From: Catenovulum adriaticum | Lineage (GTDB): Bacteria > Pseudomonadota > Gammaproteobacteria > Enterobacterales > Alteromonadaceae | DNA: 64,000 nt | Assembly: GCF_026725475.1 (NCBI RefSeq) | Contig: NZ_CP109965.1 | Coordinates: 868,001 to 932,000, forward strand | Reading direction: 5' to 3' | Part shown: positions 25,313-34,651 of the stretch, piece after piece | Layout: every line of letters starts with the position of its first letter | Position numbering within the stretch: the stretch's first letter is position 1 | Position numbers and translations under genes: made by a program | The notes under the pieces: model-generated | Databases searched by the model: none | Told to the model about the DNA's origin: nothing | Seen by the model: only the letters and a program-made list of their open reading frames with translations

Positions 25313-26713
25313 GTGGCTTCTAAGGGATTTGTCAGAAACAATATAAATCAGTTCGCGTTTATTTACCGTGCCATAGACTTTTATTTTATTCAGATCAGTT
25401 TGTGGTTAGCTTGTCATTTAATGGATGTGCAATATGACTTTTTATATTTTGTTTTAGCATTAACAGCTAATGTCGGTTATTTTTTCACCGCAGAAGCATT
25501 TTGGCTTTATCGTTCATGGCGGGCTGGCGCGTTAAAAGAAATACTCTTTTATACGTGTTTAAGCTGGTTTGTAATGTTGTTGCCCGCATTGTTGTTTATC
25601 TTTTTCACTAAAACCGCGGATTATTATTCAAGACTCGCCTTAGGCAGTTGGATTTTATTGAGTTTGTTTTCTTTAGTTTCTTGGCGTGTTGTTTTTCGTT
25701 ATTTTTTATTTGCTGTCAGACGAAAAGGCATTAACACTCGCTCGGTAGGTATTATTGGTGTAACTGAATCAGGAAAAAAATTAGCTCAAGAAATTTTAGA
25801 ACACCCTGAAATGGGTTATCAATTATCAGCCATTTATGACGATCGACCAGAAGAAAGCTTTAGCAAAACATACCGAGCTTGGTATAAAGGTAATATTGAA
25901 GCAGCGATTGAGTCTGCCAAAGTAGGTGAAATAGATGTGCTCTTTATTGCATTGCCCCTTAGTTTAAAAGATCAAGTTGAAAGCGTATTATTGGCGTTAG
26001 GGGATACCACCCTAGATGTGCATGTTATTCCAGATTTCTTTACCTACAACTTACTACATTCACGCATGGCTCATGTTGGTGAAATTCAAACGATTAGTGT
26101 TTACGACACGCCAATGCGCGGCGGCGCTTCTATGATGAAACGAATAGAAGATGTGATATTAGCAGGTTGTATTTTGTCTGTTATTGCAGTGCCTATGATG
26201 CTCATTGCGATTGCAATTAAGCTCACCTCAAAAGGTCCGGTTATTTTTAAGCAAGACAGGTATGGCATGGATGGAAAGCGTATAAAAATATGGAAATTTA
26301 GAAGTATGACAGTAACCGAAAATAGCAACGTAGTTACCCAAGCTAAAAAAGGAGATGCTCGTATTACCTGGCTAGGCGGTATTTTACGTCGCACCTCACT
26401 TGATGAATTACCGCAGTTTATTAATGTTTTACAAGGCACAATGTCGGTGGTGGGGCCAAGACCACATGCCGTTGCTCATAACGAGCAATACCGCAAAGTG
26501 GTTGACTATTATATGCTCAGGCACAAAATGAAACCGGGTATTACTGGTTGGGCCCAAATTAATGGCTGGCGCGGCGAAACAGATACGCTAGACAAAATGC
26601 AAATGCGGATTCAGTTTGATTTAGATTACATTCGTAATTGGTCGCTATGGATGGATTTTAAAATTGTTATTTATACCTTTTACAAAGGCTTTGTTGGAAA
26701 AAATGTTTATTAA
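25313..26713 (+). CDS. Undecaprenyl-phosphate glucose-1-phosphate transferase (WcaJ-type)
   Basis: A polyprenyl-phosphate hexose-1-phosphate transferase of the WcaJ group (466 residues). It starts the repeat unit by moving a sugar-1-phosphate to undecaprenyl phosphate. It has about four N-terminal membrane segments (residues 15-135), a Rossmann-like CoA-binding-type domain (SVGIIGVTESGKKLA, 145-250), then a reentrant membrane helix (near 280-300) and the catalytic core with KFRSM, LRRTSLDELPQFINVL, VVGPRPH and KPGITGWAQINGWRG. The start is GTG 25313 with a perfect AGGAGG 6 bases before it. It is first in an operon with overlapping genes. Confidence 0.93.
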   Translation: MASKGFVRNNINQFAFIYRAIDFYFIQISLWLACHLMDVQYDFLYFVLALTANVGYFFTAEAFWLYRSWRAGALKEILFYTCLSWFVMLLPALLFIFFTKTADYYSRLALGSWILLSLFSLVSWRVVFRYFLFAVRRKGINTRSVGIIGVTESGKKLAQEILEHPEMGYQLSAIYDDRPEESFSKTYRAWYKGNIEAAIESAKVGEIDVLFIALPLSLKDQVESVLLALGDTTLDVHVIPDFFTYNLLHSRMAHVGEIQTISVYDTPMRGGASMMKRIEDVILAGCILSVIAVPMMLIAIAIKLTSKGPVIFKQDRYGMDGKRIKIWKFRSMTVTENSNVVTQAKKGDARITWLGGILRRTSLDELPQFINVLQGTMSVVGPRPHAVAHNEQYRKVVDYYMLRHKMKPGITGWAQINGWRGETDTLDKMQMRIQFDLDYIRNWSLWMDFKIVIYTFYKGFVGKNVY

Positions 26714-26772
26714 TATCAGATAATTTTTGTCTTTAAATGATTATTTTATTCAACCCAAAGTAAAGGATTCTT

Positions 26773-27660
26773 ATGTTAATTTCTGTTTGTATATGCACTT
26801 ATAAACGCGCGCATATTAGCCAAACGCTGGCCAGTATTAATAACTTAAATTTACCACACGGCTGTGAGATTGAAATTGTGGTGGTTGATAATGATGCCGA
26901 TTTGTTTGCTAAACCATTAGTTGAGCAAGCCAGAAGTCAGTTAAATTGTTCTCTGCATTATTTACAGCAAACGGCTCAAAATATTTCTGCCGCCAGAAAC
27001 TTATGTTTAGAAAAAGCCTCGGGTGATTGGGTCGCTTTAATTGATGACGACGAAATAGCCGATCCAAACTGGTTACTTAATTTATATCAAGCCGCCCAGC
27101 AGTATCAGGCAGATATTGTTTGTGGGCAGGTTGTTTCTACGTACCCTGCAGGCACAGAACAATGGATTATTGATGGTGGATTTTTTGATCGTAAACGCCA
27201 TTCAAATGGAACGCAGTTAAGCAGTTGTGCCGCTAATTGCACTTTATTTAAACGAGATAAAATTCAAGATCGCCGGTTCGATTTATCTTACGGAAAAACC
27301 GGCGGCGAAGATGCTGAGTTTTTTAATGGCCTGCATAATCAAGGTTGTAAAATTGTCTATTGTGATGACGCCATTGTAAGCGAAGAAGTTGAAGCTAACC
27401 GCTTAAATATTCGCTATTTAATTACTCGAAAAATGCGAATTGGCGCTACTTTCAGCAAATATAGATTTGCTCAGAAAACCCTAGGGGAAAAGTTATTTTA
27501 TATTGCTAAAACCTCAGGCTTAGCTGTGTTGAGTTTGGCTTTTACCCTGCTTTGTCTGCCGTTAGGAAAAGCTGTTTATTACCATAGATTTTTAACCTTT
27601 ATTGATAAATACGGCAAGTTGCGATTTTTAGTCACAGGTCAAATTAAGGCGATGTATTAA
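26773..27660 (+). CDS. Glycosyltransferase family 2
   Basis: A GT-A fold transferase of 295 residues. The nucleotide-binding start is ISVCICTYKRAHI. VVVDNDAD lies near 40. A DDDE element (ALIDDDEIADPNWL, near 92) carries the metal-binding Asp. Two hydrophobic stretches near the C-terminus suggest membrane contact. It adds a sugar to the lipid-linked repeat unit on the cytoplasmic face. AAAGGA precedes the ATG by 6 bases. Donor and acceptor cannot be told from sequence. Confidence 0.87.
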   Translation: MLISVCICTYKRAHISQTLASINNLNLPHGCEIEIVVVDNDADLFAKPLVEQARSQLNCSLHYLQQTAQNISAARNLCLEKASGDWVALIDDDEIADPNWLLNLYQAAQQYQADIVCGQVVSTYPAGTEQWIIDGGFFDRKRHSNGTQLSSCAANCTLFKRDKIQDRRFDLSYGKTGGEDAEFFNGLHNQGCKIVYCDDAIVSEEVEANRLNIRYLITRKMRIGATFSKYRFAQKTLGEKLFYIAKTSGLAVLSLAFTLLCLPLGKAVYYHRFLTFIDKYGKLRFLVTGQIKAMY

Positions 27661-27662
27661 GC

Positions 27663-28871
27663 ATGACAGACAAGGTAAATGAAATGAGTAAACCAGAAAG
27701 ATATATTGCTTTAGATGGCTTAAGAGGCGTTTGTGCGCTGCTTGTTTGTATTTTGCATGCTCGGTTATTAACTCATTTATATCCACTTGATTTTATTAGA
27801 AATGCATATTTATTTGTTGATTTTTTCTTTGTCTTAAGTGGCTTTGTGATTTGTGCCAGTTATAGCCATAAGCTCAATAATTTTAATCAATTAAGTGTCT
27901 TTTTTATTAAGCGCTTAGGGCGTATTTGGCCTTTGCATTTATTAGTTTTATTGGGCTTTTTGAGCTTAGAGTTTGCGAAATGGTATGTTGCCAGCCAGTA
28001 TGCGGTGGACAGTCAGACCAGTGCTTTTTCTGGACGGTTTTCATTAGACGCCTTGTTTACAAATGTTTTTTTAATTCATGCTTTAGGCATACATGATTCG
28101 CTAACTTGGAATAATCCAAGTTGGAGTATCAGTGTTGAATTTATCACATATATGGCGTTTGCCGTTATTTGTTTATTATTATTCAGTTTTCGACGAATTT
28201 TAGCTTATGTAGCTATTACCATAGCATCACTTGTTATTTTGTTTAATGTGATGCAGACAAATTTAGATCTAACCTACGACTATGGTTTACTCAGGTGTTT
28301 TGCGGGCTTTTTTGTAGGAGTATTGGTTTATCGTTTAAAAGCTGTGATCGGGTTAAATTTAAGCTTTATACAAGGCAGTGTTCTTGAACTAATAGCTGTT
28401 GCTAGTGTGATTTATTTTGTAGCTGAATTTGGCGCAAATCAATGGTCATTATTAGCACCTGTTTTATTTGGTTTAATTGTGTTTTGTTTTGCAGCAGAAG
28501 CCGGTGTGGTGTCTAAATGGTTAAGTGGTAAATGGGTTCAGCTCTTGGCTGTGCTTTCATTTACTATGTATATGATTCATTCATTTATTTTAACTTTATT
28601 ATGGCGTGTCATTTATTTGATAGACCAAGGTCAGGGCCAGTATATAAAGTCAGTGGATGATGCGCACGGGTACAATCAAATTGTACAGTTTTCGAATTTG
28701 TATTTTGCTGACTTGATACTGGTCTGTTATTTATTATTAGTAGTAGCTTCATCTTATCTGGTGTATCGATTTTTTGAAAATCCATGGCGAAAACGTTTTG
28801 CCCAGTTTGCACACCAGTATGTGGCCCAATCTGAATCGATAAAAACTGCACCTGTAAAGTCTGAAGGTTGA
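27663..28871 (+). CDS. Acyltransferase 3 family protein
   Basis: A 402-residue integral membrane O-acyltransferase with about ten membrane segments. Signature elements: LDGLRGVCALLVCILHA near 20, FFFVLSGFVI near 55, and RLGRIWPLHL with the conserved Arg. It probably acetylates the sugar polymer, using acetyl groups moved across the inner membrane. It begins 2 bases after the previous gene. A second ATG at 27684 is a possible alternative start, as the family core begins near ERYIALDG. Confidence 0.88.
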   Translation: MTDKVNEMSKPERYIALDGLRGVCALLVCILHARLLTHLYPLDFIRNAYLFVDFFFVLSGFVICASYSHKLNNFNQLSVFFIKRLGRIWPLHLLVLLGFLSLEFAKWYVASQYAVDSQTSAFSGRFSLDALFTNVFLIHALGIHDSLTWNNPSWSISVEFITYMAFAVICLLLFSFRRILAYVAITIASLVILFNVMQTNLDLTYDYGLLRCFAGFFVGVLVYRLKAVIGLNLSFIQGSVLELIAVASVIYFVAEFGANQWSLLAPVLFGLIVFCFAAEAGVVSKWLSGKWVQLLAVLSFTMYMIHSFILTLLWRVIYLIDQGQGQYIKSVDDAHGYNQIVQFSNLYFADLILVCYLLLVVASSYLVYRFFENPWRKRFAQFAHQYVAQSESIKTAPVKSEG

Positions 28872-28874
28872 TCA

Positions 28875-30167
28875 ATGCGAGCTATTGAGTGGTTAGATAA
28901 GTACGCGTTTTTAATTATTTTACTTTATTGCTTGGGGTTGTTTTCGCCAGAGCTAGCACCCAAAGGCACAATGATGGATACAGAAGCTGAGTACCGCGCA
29001 ACTTCTATGTCAAGTAGTAATATAACTAAGCAGTTGTTTTGGTTTTTAGCTTTTTTTTATTTAGCCTGGCGCTTGGTTAAATTAAATTTTATGAGTTTAC
29101 CCGCTCAACGGCAATTGCTTACATTATTGATGATCTCTGGGTTAGCTTTGGCCAGTGTGTTGTGGTCCGCTTATATGACTTACACAATAAAAAGAGCGTT
29201 ATTTCAGCTTATATTTTGCTTTTGTATTTTTACTTCTTTTTATTTATCCAGATTGCATCAAAGCTATGCTCAATCTCTATTTATGGCTATATGCCTGATT
29301 ATTTTTATGATTTTTTTGTCTGTTGGAATGGGGGGGGCCTTTGGACCGGATGGCGCTTTAGCAGGATTTAATCGAAGTAAAAACTTATTGGGGCAAAACT
29401 TACTGGCCATGTTTGTCATGATGATCTTGTTAATTAAACTGGATGGTATTGAAGTTAAAAAGCTGTACCTTTGTTTAGCAATGATATTTTGTTTTTTAGT
29501 TTTGACAGGCAGTAAAACGAGTTTAGCGTTGGCAATGCTATTTATTGGCTTGGCTTTATCCGGTACCTTGATTGCAAAGTTTATTGTTGGGTTTAGTTTT
29601 TTGGTATTGAGCTCAGTCTTTATTTTTATTCCTGGGTTGTCATATATTTCAGGTGAGATGTTTCATATTGGCCAATATATGGAACCAGCGGCATTTACTG
29701 GCCGGGGGTTAATTTGGGATACGCTTTATTATGACATGGATTATTTTTCTAAAGTGCTTTTAGGTTATGGATATGGCGCTTATTTTGGCGTTGGCGTTAT
29801 TCCTTATTTTTTTGACGATCCATGGAGCTTCTTGCAACAAATCACGTCACCCCATAATGGCTATTTGGACATGTTTCTGCAATTTGGTGTACTCGGTTGT
29901 AGTTTTTTAATTAGTTTATTTATCACTTTGTGTGCAGGCGTTAAATCAAAATGGCTGGCAGGAGCGTTAATTGTGCCGGTGATTTACAGCTTTACTGAAG
30001 CTGCTGTGTTTAGGGATCAAAGCATGATGTGGTTTTTAACCATAGTGTTATTTGCTTATATTGCTGACTATCAAGAGGCTTACCAGCAAGTTGACGATAG
30101 CGACGACTATGATGATGCTGAGCAAACTGCAATTAAGGAAGTTAGCTTTCCACAGGCTTATAAATAA
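28875..30167 (+). CDS. O-antigen ligase / Wzy-type polymerase
   Basis: A 430-residue protein with about 11-12 membrane segments and a WzyC-type core. A large periplasmic loop around residues 255-320 carries FTGRGLIWDTLYYD and TSPHNGYLDMFLQFG, the usual O-antigen ligase/polymerase signature with the His. Role: joining repeat units (Wzy) or transferring the chain. Because the locus has a Wzx flippase and a Wzc-type chain-length kinase and no separate polymerase, I favour Wzy. Start ATG 28875 follows GAAGG and lies 3 bases after the previous stop. The acidic C-terminal tail (DDSDDYDDAEQ) is unusual. Confidence 0.85.
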   Translation: MRAIEWLDKYAFLIILLYCLGLFSPELAPKGTMMDTEAEYRATSMSSSNITKQLFWFLAFFYLAWRLVKLNFMSLPAQRQLLTLLMISGLALASVLWSAYMTYTIKRALFQLIFCFCIFTSFYLSRLHQSYAQSLFMAICLIIFMIFLSVGMGGAFGPDGALAGFNRSKNLLGQNLLAMFVMMILLIKLDGIEVKKLYLCLAMIFCFLVLTGSKTSLALAMLFIGLALSGTLIAKFIVGFSFLVLSSVFIFIPGLSYISGEMFHIGQYMEPAAFTGRGLIWDTLYYDMDYFSKVLLGYGYGAYFGVGVIPYFFDDPWSFLQQITSPHNGYLDMFLQFGVLGCSFLISLFITLCAGVKSKWLAGALIVPVIYSFTEAAVFRDQSMMWFLTIVLFAYIADYQEAYQQVDDSDDYDDAEQTAIKEVSFPQAYK

Positions 30168-30193
30168 ATTAAAACGAATTGTATGGGAGCACA

Positions 30194-30337
30194 ATGATAA
30201 AAATTAACATGGATATCAGCTTAATGATTAACGGTCAAATAAATGTGTCGTTATTAAGTTGGACTTGGAGGAGGATTTATACTGGCGAACATTTAGAGGT
30301 TCACGCTTTGTGTAAAAAAGGAGTAGTAAATGGCTAG
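30194..30337 (+). CDS. Possible 47-residue small protein upstream of acyltransferase
   Basis: The 162-base gap between the polymerase and the second acyltransferase holds a 47-codon frame starting MIKINMDISLMINGQINVSL. GGGAG lies 4 bases before its ATG. It ends by overlapping the first 8 bases of the next gene, which also has its own ribosome site (AAAAAGGAGTAGTAA). It has no recognised relatives and could be a decayed or non-functional frame, or a coupling leader. Confidence 0.3.
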   Translation: MIKINMDISLMINGQINVSLLSWTWRRIYTGEHLEVHALCKKGVVNG

Positions 30338-31406
30338 AATTACTTGGTTAGATTCCTGTCGAGGGATGGCCATCTTATTGTTAATAGCGATTCATTATAT
30401 TGGGGCTTTAGAGAGTCGGGCTGTTATATCTTTAGAGCTGCTTGAATATATACAAGCATTTTTGCGTGTAGCTACTCCGTTTTTTATTTTAACTTTTGGT
30501 TTTACGTATTATGTCGCACACCGAAAGTTGTTGACTAAGAATTCTATTGGGGCTTTTTATAATCAAAAGCTGTGCAAAAGAATAGCTCAAATTTTTCTGG
30601 CCCGGCAATTGATTGTTGTTATTTTAGCTTTTAGGTTTCCAGAGCAAGCAAATGGATTGTATGAAATTTTATTGTATCAAAGCTTTTCAATGGGCGGAGA
30701 AATCCTGACATTTTATTTGCTCGCCTTAATTGTTGCGCCCTTGAATATTTGGATGCTTAATAAAATTGCGAATTGGCAGTATGTGCTGATTTGGTTAATT
30801 GTATATGCTTGTGCATATTACATAGGTACTCACTTTGTAGATTCTGATAGTGCTGGAGTATTAAGGTTATTGTTTTTAGATGTTTATCCGTTTTTTCCTT
30901 TAATGTTTCTAGCTGCATTTGGAATGCTAATCGGACAGTTTTATTTTTCTGTTAATTCTAATCAGACTCGGGTAAATGTATTGCTACCCATTGCAATGTT
31001 TTTATTGTTATTCGGTGGGACAGGCATAAATGTTATTAGCGAGCAACCTATCCATGATCTAGCCATCGCTTTATTTAAAGCGCCGCCTCATTTTTTATAT
31101 TTATCGCTTTATGGAGGGGTAACTGTATTGCTCATTTTAATTCTCGCAGCATTAACCGAACATAAGTTGATTCCTCAAACGTTATCTCGAGTTCTTGCTG
31201 TGGTGGGCCGTAATACTTTAATTGCTTATGTAGCTCATTACACTCTGTATTTACCTAGCATACTAGCAAAATTATATAAACCGGTTATTTGGCTGGAGGT
31301 GGTAGGCTTTATGGTTATGCTGTTTACAAGCTTTGTATTGATATATGTATGGGATACTTACAAAAATAATATGAAATCTAAAACTGTTACAAAGGAACCT
31401 ATATGA
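30330..31406 (+). CDS. Membrane acyltransferase, AT3-like
   Basis: A 358-residue protein with about ten membrane segments. The N-terminal ITWLDSCRGMAILLLIAIHY resembles the acyltransferase 3 start (DxxRGxxILLVVxxH), and FFILTFGFTYYVAHRK replaces the usual FFxLSGF. It probably moves acyl groups to the sugar polymer or acts as an O-acetyl or succinyl transferase. GGAG lies 6 bases before the ATG. It overlaps the next glycosyltransferase by 4 bases (ATGA), which suggests coupling. It is a second acyltransferase, distinct from the one at 27663. Confidence 0.75.
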   Translation: MARITWLDSCRGMAILLLIAIHYIGALESRAVISLELLEYIQAFLRVATPFFILTFGFTYYVAHRKLLTKNSIGAFYNQKLCKRIAQIFLARQLIVVILAFRFPEQANGLYEILLYQSFSMGGEILTFYLLALIVAPLNIWMLNKIANWQYVLIWLIVYACAYYIGTHFVDSDSAGVLRLLFLDVYPFFPLMFLAAFGMLIGQFYFSVNSNQTRVNVLLPIAMFLLLFGGTGINVISEQPIHDLAIALFKAPPHFLYLSLYGGVTVLLILILAALTEHKLIPQTLSRVLAVVGRNTLIAYVAHYTLYLPSILAKLYKPVIWLEVVGFMVMLFTSFVLIYVWDTYKNNMKSKTVTKEPI

Positions 31407-32518
31407 AAGTTGCTATTATTCATGATTGGCTGGTGGTGAATGGCGGAGCCGAAAAAGTTTTACAAGAAATCATTGCTTTGTACCCAACGGCTGATATTTA
31501 CACTTTAGTGGACTTTTTACCGGAGGATAGCCGGGACTGGTTAAAAAACAATAAGGTTTATACTTCGTTTATTCAAAAACTGCCTTTTGCTAAAAGTAAG
31601 TATCGAAATTATTTTCCATTTTTTCCGATTGCGGTAGAACAGTTTGATTTGTCTGAATACGATTTAATTATTTCGTCTAGTTACTGTGTTGCTAAGGGGG
31701 TTATTACCAGCCCAGAGCAAACTCACGTTTGTTATTGCCATTCGCCAGCGCGTTATGCGTGGGATTTACAAGCACAGTATTTAAAGGAAAGCGGGATGAC
31801 TCGCGGTGTTAAATCTGCGGTAATTCGTCACTTTTTACATAAATTTAGAATTTGGGATAGTCGCACGGCCAACGGTGTTGACTTATTTATTGCCAACTCT
31901 GAGTTTATTAAAAAGCGAATTTACAAATGTTATCGACGTGAAGCTGAGGTGATTAACCCGCCAGTTAATTTATCTCAATTTCAGTATTGCGATGATAAAC
32001 AGGATTTTTACTTAACTGCCTCGCGTTTAGTGCCTTACAAAAGAATTGATTTAGTGGTTGAAGCCTTTACCAAAATGCCAGAAAAAAAATTAAAAGTGAT
32101 TGGCGACGGCCCAGAAATGGAAAAGCTTAAACGACTGGCTCAAGGTCATGACAATATTGAATTAATGGGCTTTCAATCAAATGAAGTGCTGATTAAAACG
32201 ATGCAGCAAGCAAAAGCCTTTGTTTTTGCGGCAGAAGAAGATTTTGGCATTATACCGGTTGAAGCTCAGGCATGTGGCACACCTGTGATTGCTTATGGCA
32301 AGGGTGGTAGCCTAGAAACAGTAGCCGCTAATGTATCAGGTATACATTTTGAAACTCAAACCTTAAGCTGTTTAATGAATGCGATTAATGAATTTGAAAA
32401 TCAAGGAACAATATTAGATTACGCTCAAGTTCGAAAGCATGCAGAGAAATTTTCAGTAGAATCTTTTAAACAAAATTTATCGACGGTAATAACACGTACG
32501 CAGGAGGCAAACGCGTGA
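31403..32518 (+). CDS. Glycosyltransferase family 4 (WbaZ-like)
   Basis: A GT-B fold transferase, 371 residues. N-terminal acceptor half: IHDWLVVNGGAEKVLQEI and ICYCHSP-like VCYCHSPARYAWDL. C-terminal donor half: DFYLTASRLVPYKRIDLVVEAF, VIGDGPEMEKLK, and AEEDFGIIPVEAQACGTPVIAYGKGG with the conserved EX7E-type Glu residues. The pattern resembles WbaZ-type mannosyltransferases. The start ATG overlaps the previous stop by 4 bases and its own stop region overlaps the next GTG. Confidence 0.88.
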   Translation: MKVAIIHDWLVVNGGAEKVLQEIIALYPTADIYTLVDFLPEDSRDWLKNNKVYTSFIQKLPFAKSKYRNYFPFFPIAVEQFDLSEYDLIISSSYCVAKGVITSPEQTHVCYCHSPARYAWDLQAQYLKESGMTRGVKSAVIRHFLHKFRIWDSRTANGVDLFIANSEFIKKRIYKCYRREAEVINPPVNLSQFQYCDDKQDFYLTASRLVPYKRIDLVVEAFTKMPEKKLKVIGDGPEMEKLKRLAQGHDNIELMGFQSNEVLIKTMQQAKAFVFAAEEDFGIIPVEAQACGTPVIAYGKGGSLETVAANVSGIHFETQTLSCLMNAINEFENQGTILDYAQVRKHAEKFSVESFKQNLSTVITRTQEANA

Positions 32519-33654
32519 AAATATTGCATATCCATCAAGATTACCCCGATGGACGGCCTTTTCCTCATACCAAGGCAGTGCATCATTTAATAAAAGCGGC
32601 ACAGCAGCAAGATGCATCTACTATGCATTTTGTGCTGTCGGTTAACCGTACCTCAAATCCATTTAAGGTTTCGTTTAAAACGTTTAAGCAAGGAGTCAGT
32701 ATTGTTTATTGGGCAATCCCTTTGCCTTTTTTGTACGCGCCTAGCTTATTTTTTTGGGCTTGGTTAATAGCTCGAAAATTAAAACGATGTGAATTTACGG
32801 CGGTGCACGGCCATAAGTTAACCAGCGAAGGTGTACTGGCTTATCGGTTGAGTAAAGCGTGGAAAGTTCCTTATTTAGTGTCAGTTAGAGGAGGCTCTGA
32901 TTTACACAATATAGGGCGTTTAGCTGATTGTAAAAAGCTGTTTTCAAAAGTATACCAACAGGCCGCATTTGTTTTTTGGGTCAGTCCGTGGGCGAAGGCG
33001 AGCGTAGAGCAAAAACTAGGAGTTGAGAGGGTAGATAAACAAGCCAGGTTTGCCAATATTTGCCAAATTGATCCGCAATTGAAAGATTTGCCAGTTGAGC
33101 GCAATCAATACCTAACCGTATTAAGTTTTCATCAATACCAGCGCAAAGGTATTATGCCGTTAATTGAAGCTATTTCAGAGTTAAAGCAGGCAGGAACTCA
33201 GATTGAGTTGAATGTTTGTGGCAGTGGCAATGACTCAGTTAAGCAGCAATTAATTGAATTGATCCAATCGTTAAATTTAGAAAACCAAGTAAAACTATTA
33301 GGGCAACTGCCGCACGATCAATTATTGCAATTAATGAAAAAGAGCAAAGGCTTTTTATTGCCTGCTAAAAATGAAACCTTTGGCATGGCTTATATCGAAG
33401 CTTTGTCTTGTGGTTGTCCTATTTTGTATCACCAAAATACGGGGGTAGACGGGTTTTTTGATGCGTTTCCCCTCGGAGTAAAAGTATCAGAGCAAAGTAT
33501 TGGTGAACTCTTTGTTGCACTAAGACAGCTTGAAGTGCAATACCCTTTATATAAGGCCAATGTACAAAAGTTGATCAACCAAGGATATTTAAAAGAATTT
33601 ACTGCTGATTATGCGGCGAATCATTATTTAACTCATTTAAAGCAGGTTGTTTAA
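32515..33654 (+). CDS. Glycosyltransferase family 4
   Basis: A GT-B fold transferase, 379 residues. It begins KILHIHQDYPDG, has VRGGSDLHNIGRL in the acceptor half, and a donor half with VLSFHQYQRKGIMPLIEAI, VKLLGQLPHDQLL and NETFGMAYIEALSCGCPILY. It starts with GTG overlapping the previous stop by 4 bases (GTGA). The substrate is unknown. It ends 1 base into the hexapeptide acyltransferase gene (TAATG). Confidence 0.86.
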   Translation: MKILHIHQDYPDGRPFPHTKAVHHLIKAAQQQDASTMHFVLSVNRTSNPFKVSFKTFKQGVSIVYWAIPLPFLYAPSLFFWAWLIARKLKRCEFTAVHGHKLTSEGVLAYRLSKAWKVPYLVSVRGGSDLHNIGRLADCKKLFSKVYQQAAFVFWVSPWAKASVEQKLGVERVDKQARFANICQIDPQLKDLPVERNQYLTVLSFHQYQRKGIMPLIEAISELKQAGTQIELNVCGSGNDSVKQQLIELIQSLNLENQVKLLGQLPHDQLLQLMKKSKGFLLPAKNETFGMAYIEALSCGCPILYHQNTGVDGFFDAFPLGVKVSEQSIGELFVALRQLEVQYPLYKANVQKLINQGYLKEFTADYAANHYLTHLKQVV

Positions 33655-34169
33655 TGATGATAAAAATTGCTTTGTATTATTTAATTTTTGCCAAACTGCC
33701 GTCAGCTCGCTTTACCTTGTTATTTTCAAAATGGCGAGTTTGGTACTTTACTCGGGTGCTTAAAATTATGAAATCAGGACCTAATGAATCTATGTTAGGT
33801 CACAACATTTACATTGCCAATGGTCAGCGTGTGCAGTTTGGGTACGGTTGTCGGGTGAATGAAAATGTATATATTGAAAAAGCGGATATTGGCAATGATG
33901 TATTGATTGCGCCAAATGTGGCCATTTTAAGCCGAATGCATGAATTTGAACGAACTGATATTCCTATGTCTCTGCAAGGATATCGACCTGAAAAAGGTGT
34001 GGTTATTGGCGATGATGTTTGGCTAGGCCGTAATGTGATCGTGATGCCCGGTGTTAAAGTCGGTCGAGGATCTATTGTTGCAGCCGGTGCAGTCGTTACC
34101 AAAGACGTGGAACCTTTTTCAATTGTGGGTGGTGTACCTGCTATTTTGATTAAACGGAGAAAACAATGA
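33654..34169 (+). CDS. Hexapeptide-repeat acyltransferase (WcaF/maa type)
   Basis: A left-handed beta-helix acetyltransferase, 171 residues. Hexapeptide repeats run through the middle and end: VNENVYIEKADIGNDVLIAP and VVIGDDVWLGRNVIVMPGVK, then IVAAGAVVTKDVEPFSIVGG. The active-site His is probably in SRMHEFER. It resembles maltose/galactoside-type O-acetyltransferases. Cytoplasmic; it would O-acetylate a nucleotide sugar or lipid-linked sugar before flipping. The stop overlaps the next ATG by 4 bases. Confidence 0.88.
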   Translation: MMIKIALYYLIFAKLPSARFTLLFSKWRVWYFTRVLKIMKSGPNESMLGHNIYIANGQRVQFGYGCRVNENVYIEKADIGNDVLIAPNVAILSRMHEFERTDIPMSLQGYRPEKGVVIGDDVWLGRNVIVMPGVKVGRGSIVAAGAVVTKDVEPFSIVGGVPAILIKRRKQ

Positions 34170-34651
34170 CGAAAAAAGTCAAACCCATATTGACAGTTGT
34201 TAATGCTGGAGGGCATTTAACGCAAGCACTTTGCATAATGCAAGCAATACCAGAGTTTCATTTGGTTACGTCCGTCAATATAAAAGCTGATACAGGCGCT
34301 AAGTCTCTAACAGTGATCAAAAGCTCACAATTTAATCCATTGCGTCATTTTACTAACGTGTTTAAAGCTATTGGTATAATACGCAAAATTAATCCGCAGG
34401 CCGTCTTTAGCACAGGCGGACCTATTTGTATTCCTTTTGCTCTGGCGGCTAAATTATTGGGCGTTAAGTTTATTTATCTGGATACTTTATCCCGTGTTGT
34501 TGAGCCTTCTCATACTTGTGCTTTTCTATATAGATTCAGATTAGCAGACCAAATTTTTTGTCAATGGCAAGCTGTAGCCAATAAATATCCGAGGATTCAA
34601 TACCATGGAAAAACCTTTAATATATGTGACCACGGGAACGTGCCATTATAA
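34166..34651 (+). CDS. PssD / Alg14-like membrane-anchor subunit of split glycosyltransferase
   Basis: A 161-residue protein like the N-terminal half of a GT28/MurG-type enzyme. It begins with ILTVVNAGGHLTQALCIMQA (Gly-rich loop with the conserved His) and has VFSTGGPICIPFALAAKLLG and FIYLDTLSRVVEPS, both typical of PssD/Alg14-type partners. It should bring the acceptor lipid, and the Alg13-like partner encoded next supplies the donor site. The two genes overlap by 47 bases, so the proteins are likely made in step. The usual ending (about YHG) is followed by a short extra tail read through the overlap. Confidence 0.82.
   Translation: MTKKVKPILTVVNAGGHLTQALCIMQAIPEFHLVTSVNIKADTGAKSLTVIKSSQFNPLRHFTNVFKAIGIIRKINPQAVFSTGGPICIPFALAAKLLGVKFIYLDTLSRVVEPSHTCAFLYRFRLADQIFCQWQAVANKYPRIQYHGKTFNICDHGNVPL

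Noticed and set aside
26101..26439. Leftward open frame inside the WcaJ-type gene
   Set aside because: It is antisense to the conserved catalytic core of the transferase and has no support of its own.
33824..34216. Leftward open frame of 130 codons across the hexapeptide acyltransferase
   Set aside because: Regular hexapeptide repeats create long open frames on the opposite strand; the sense gene is well supported.
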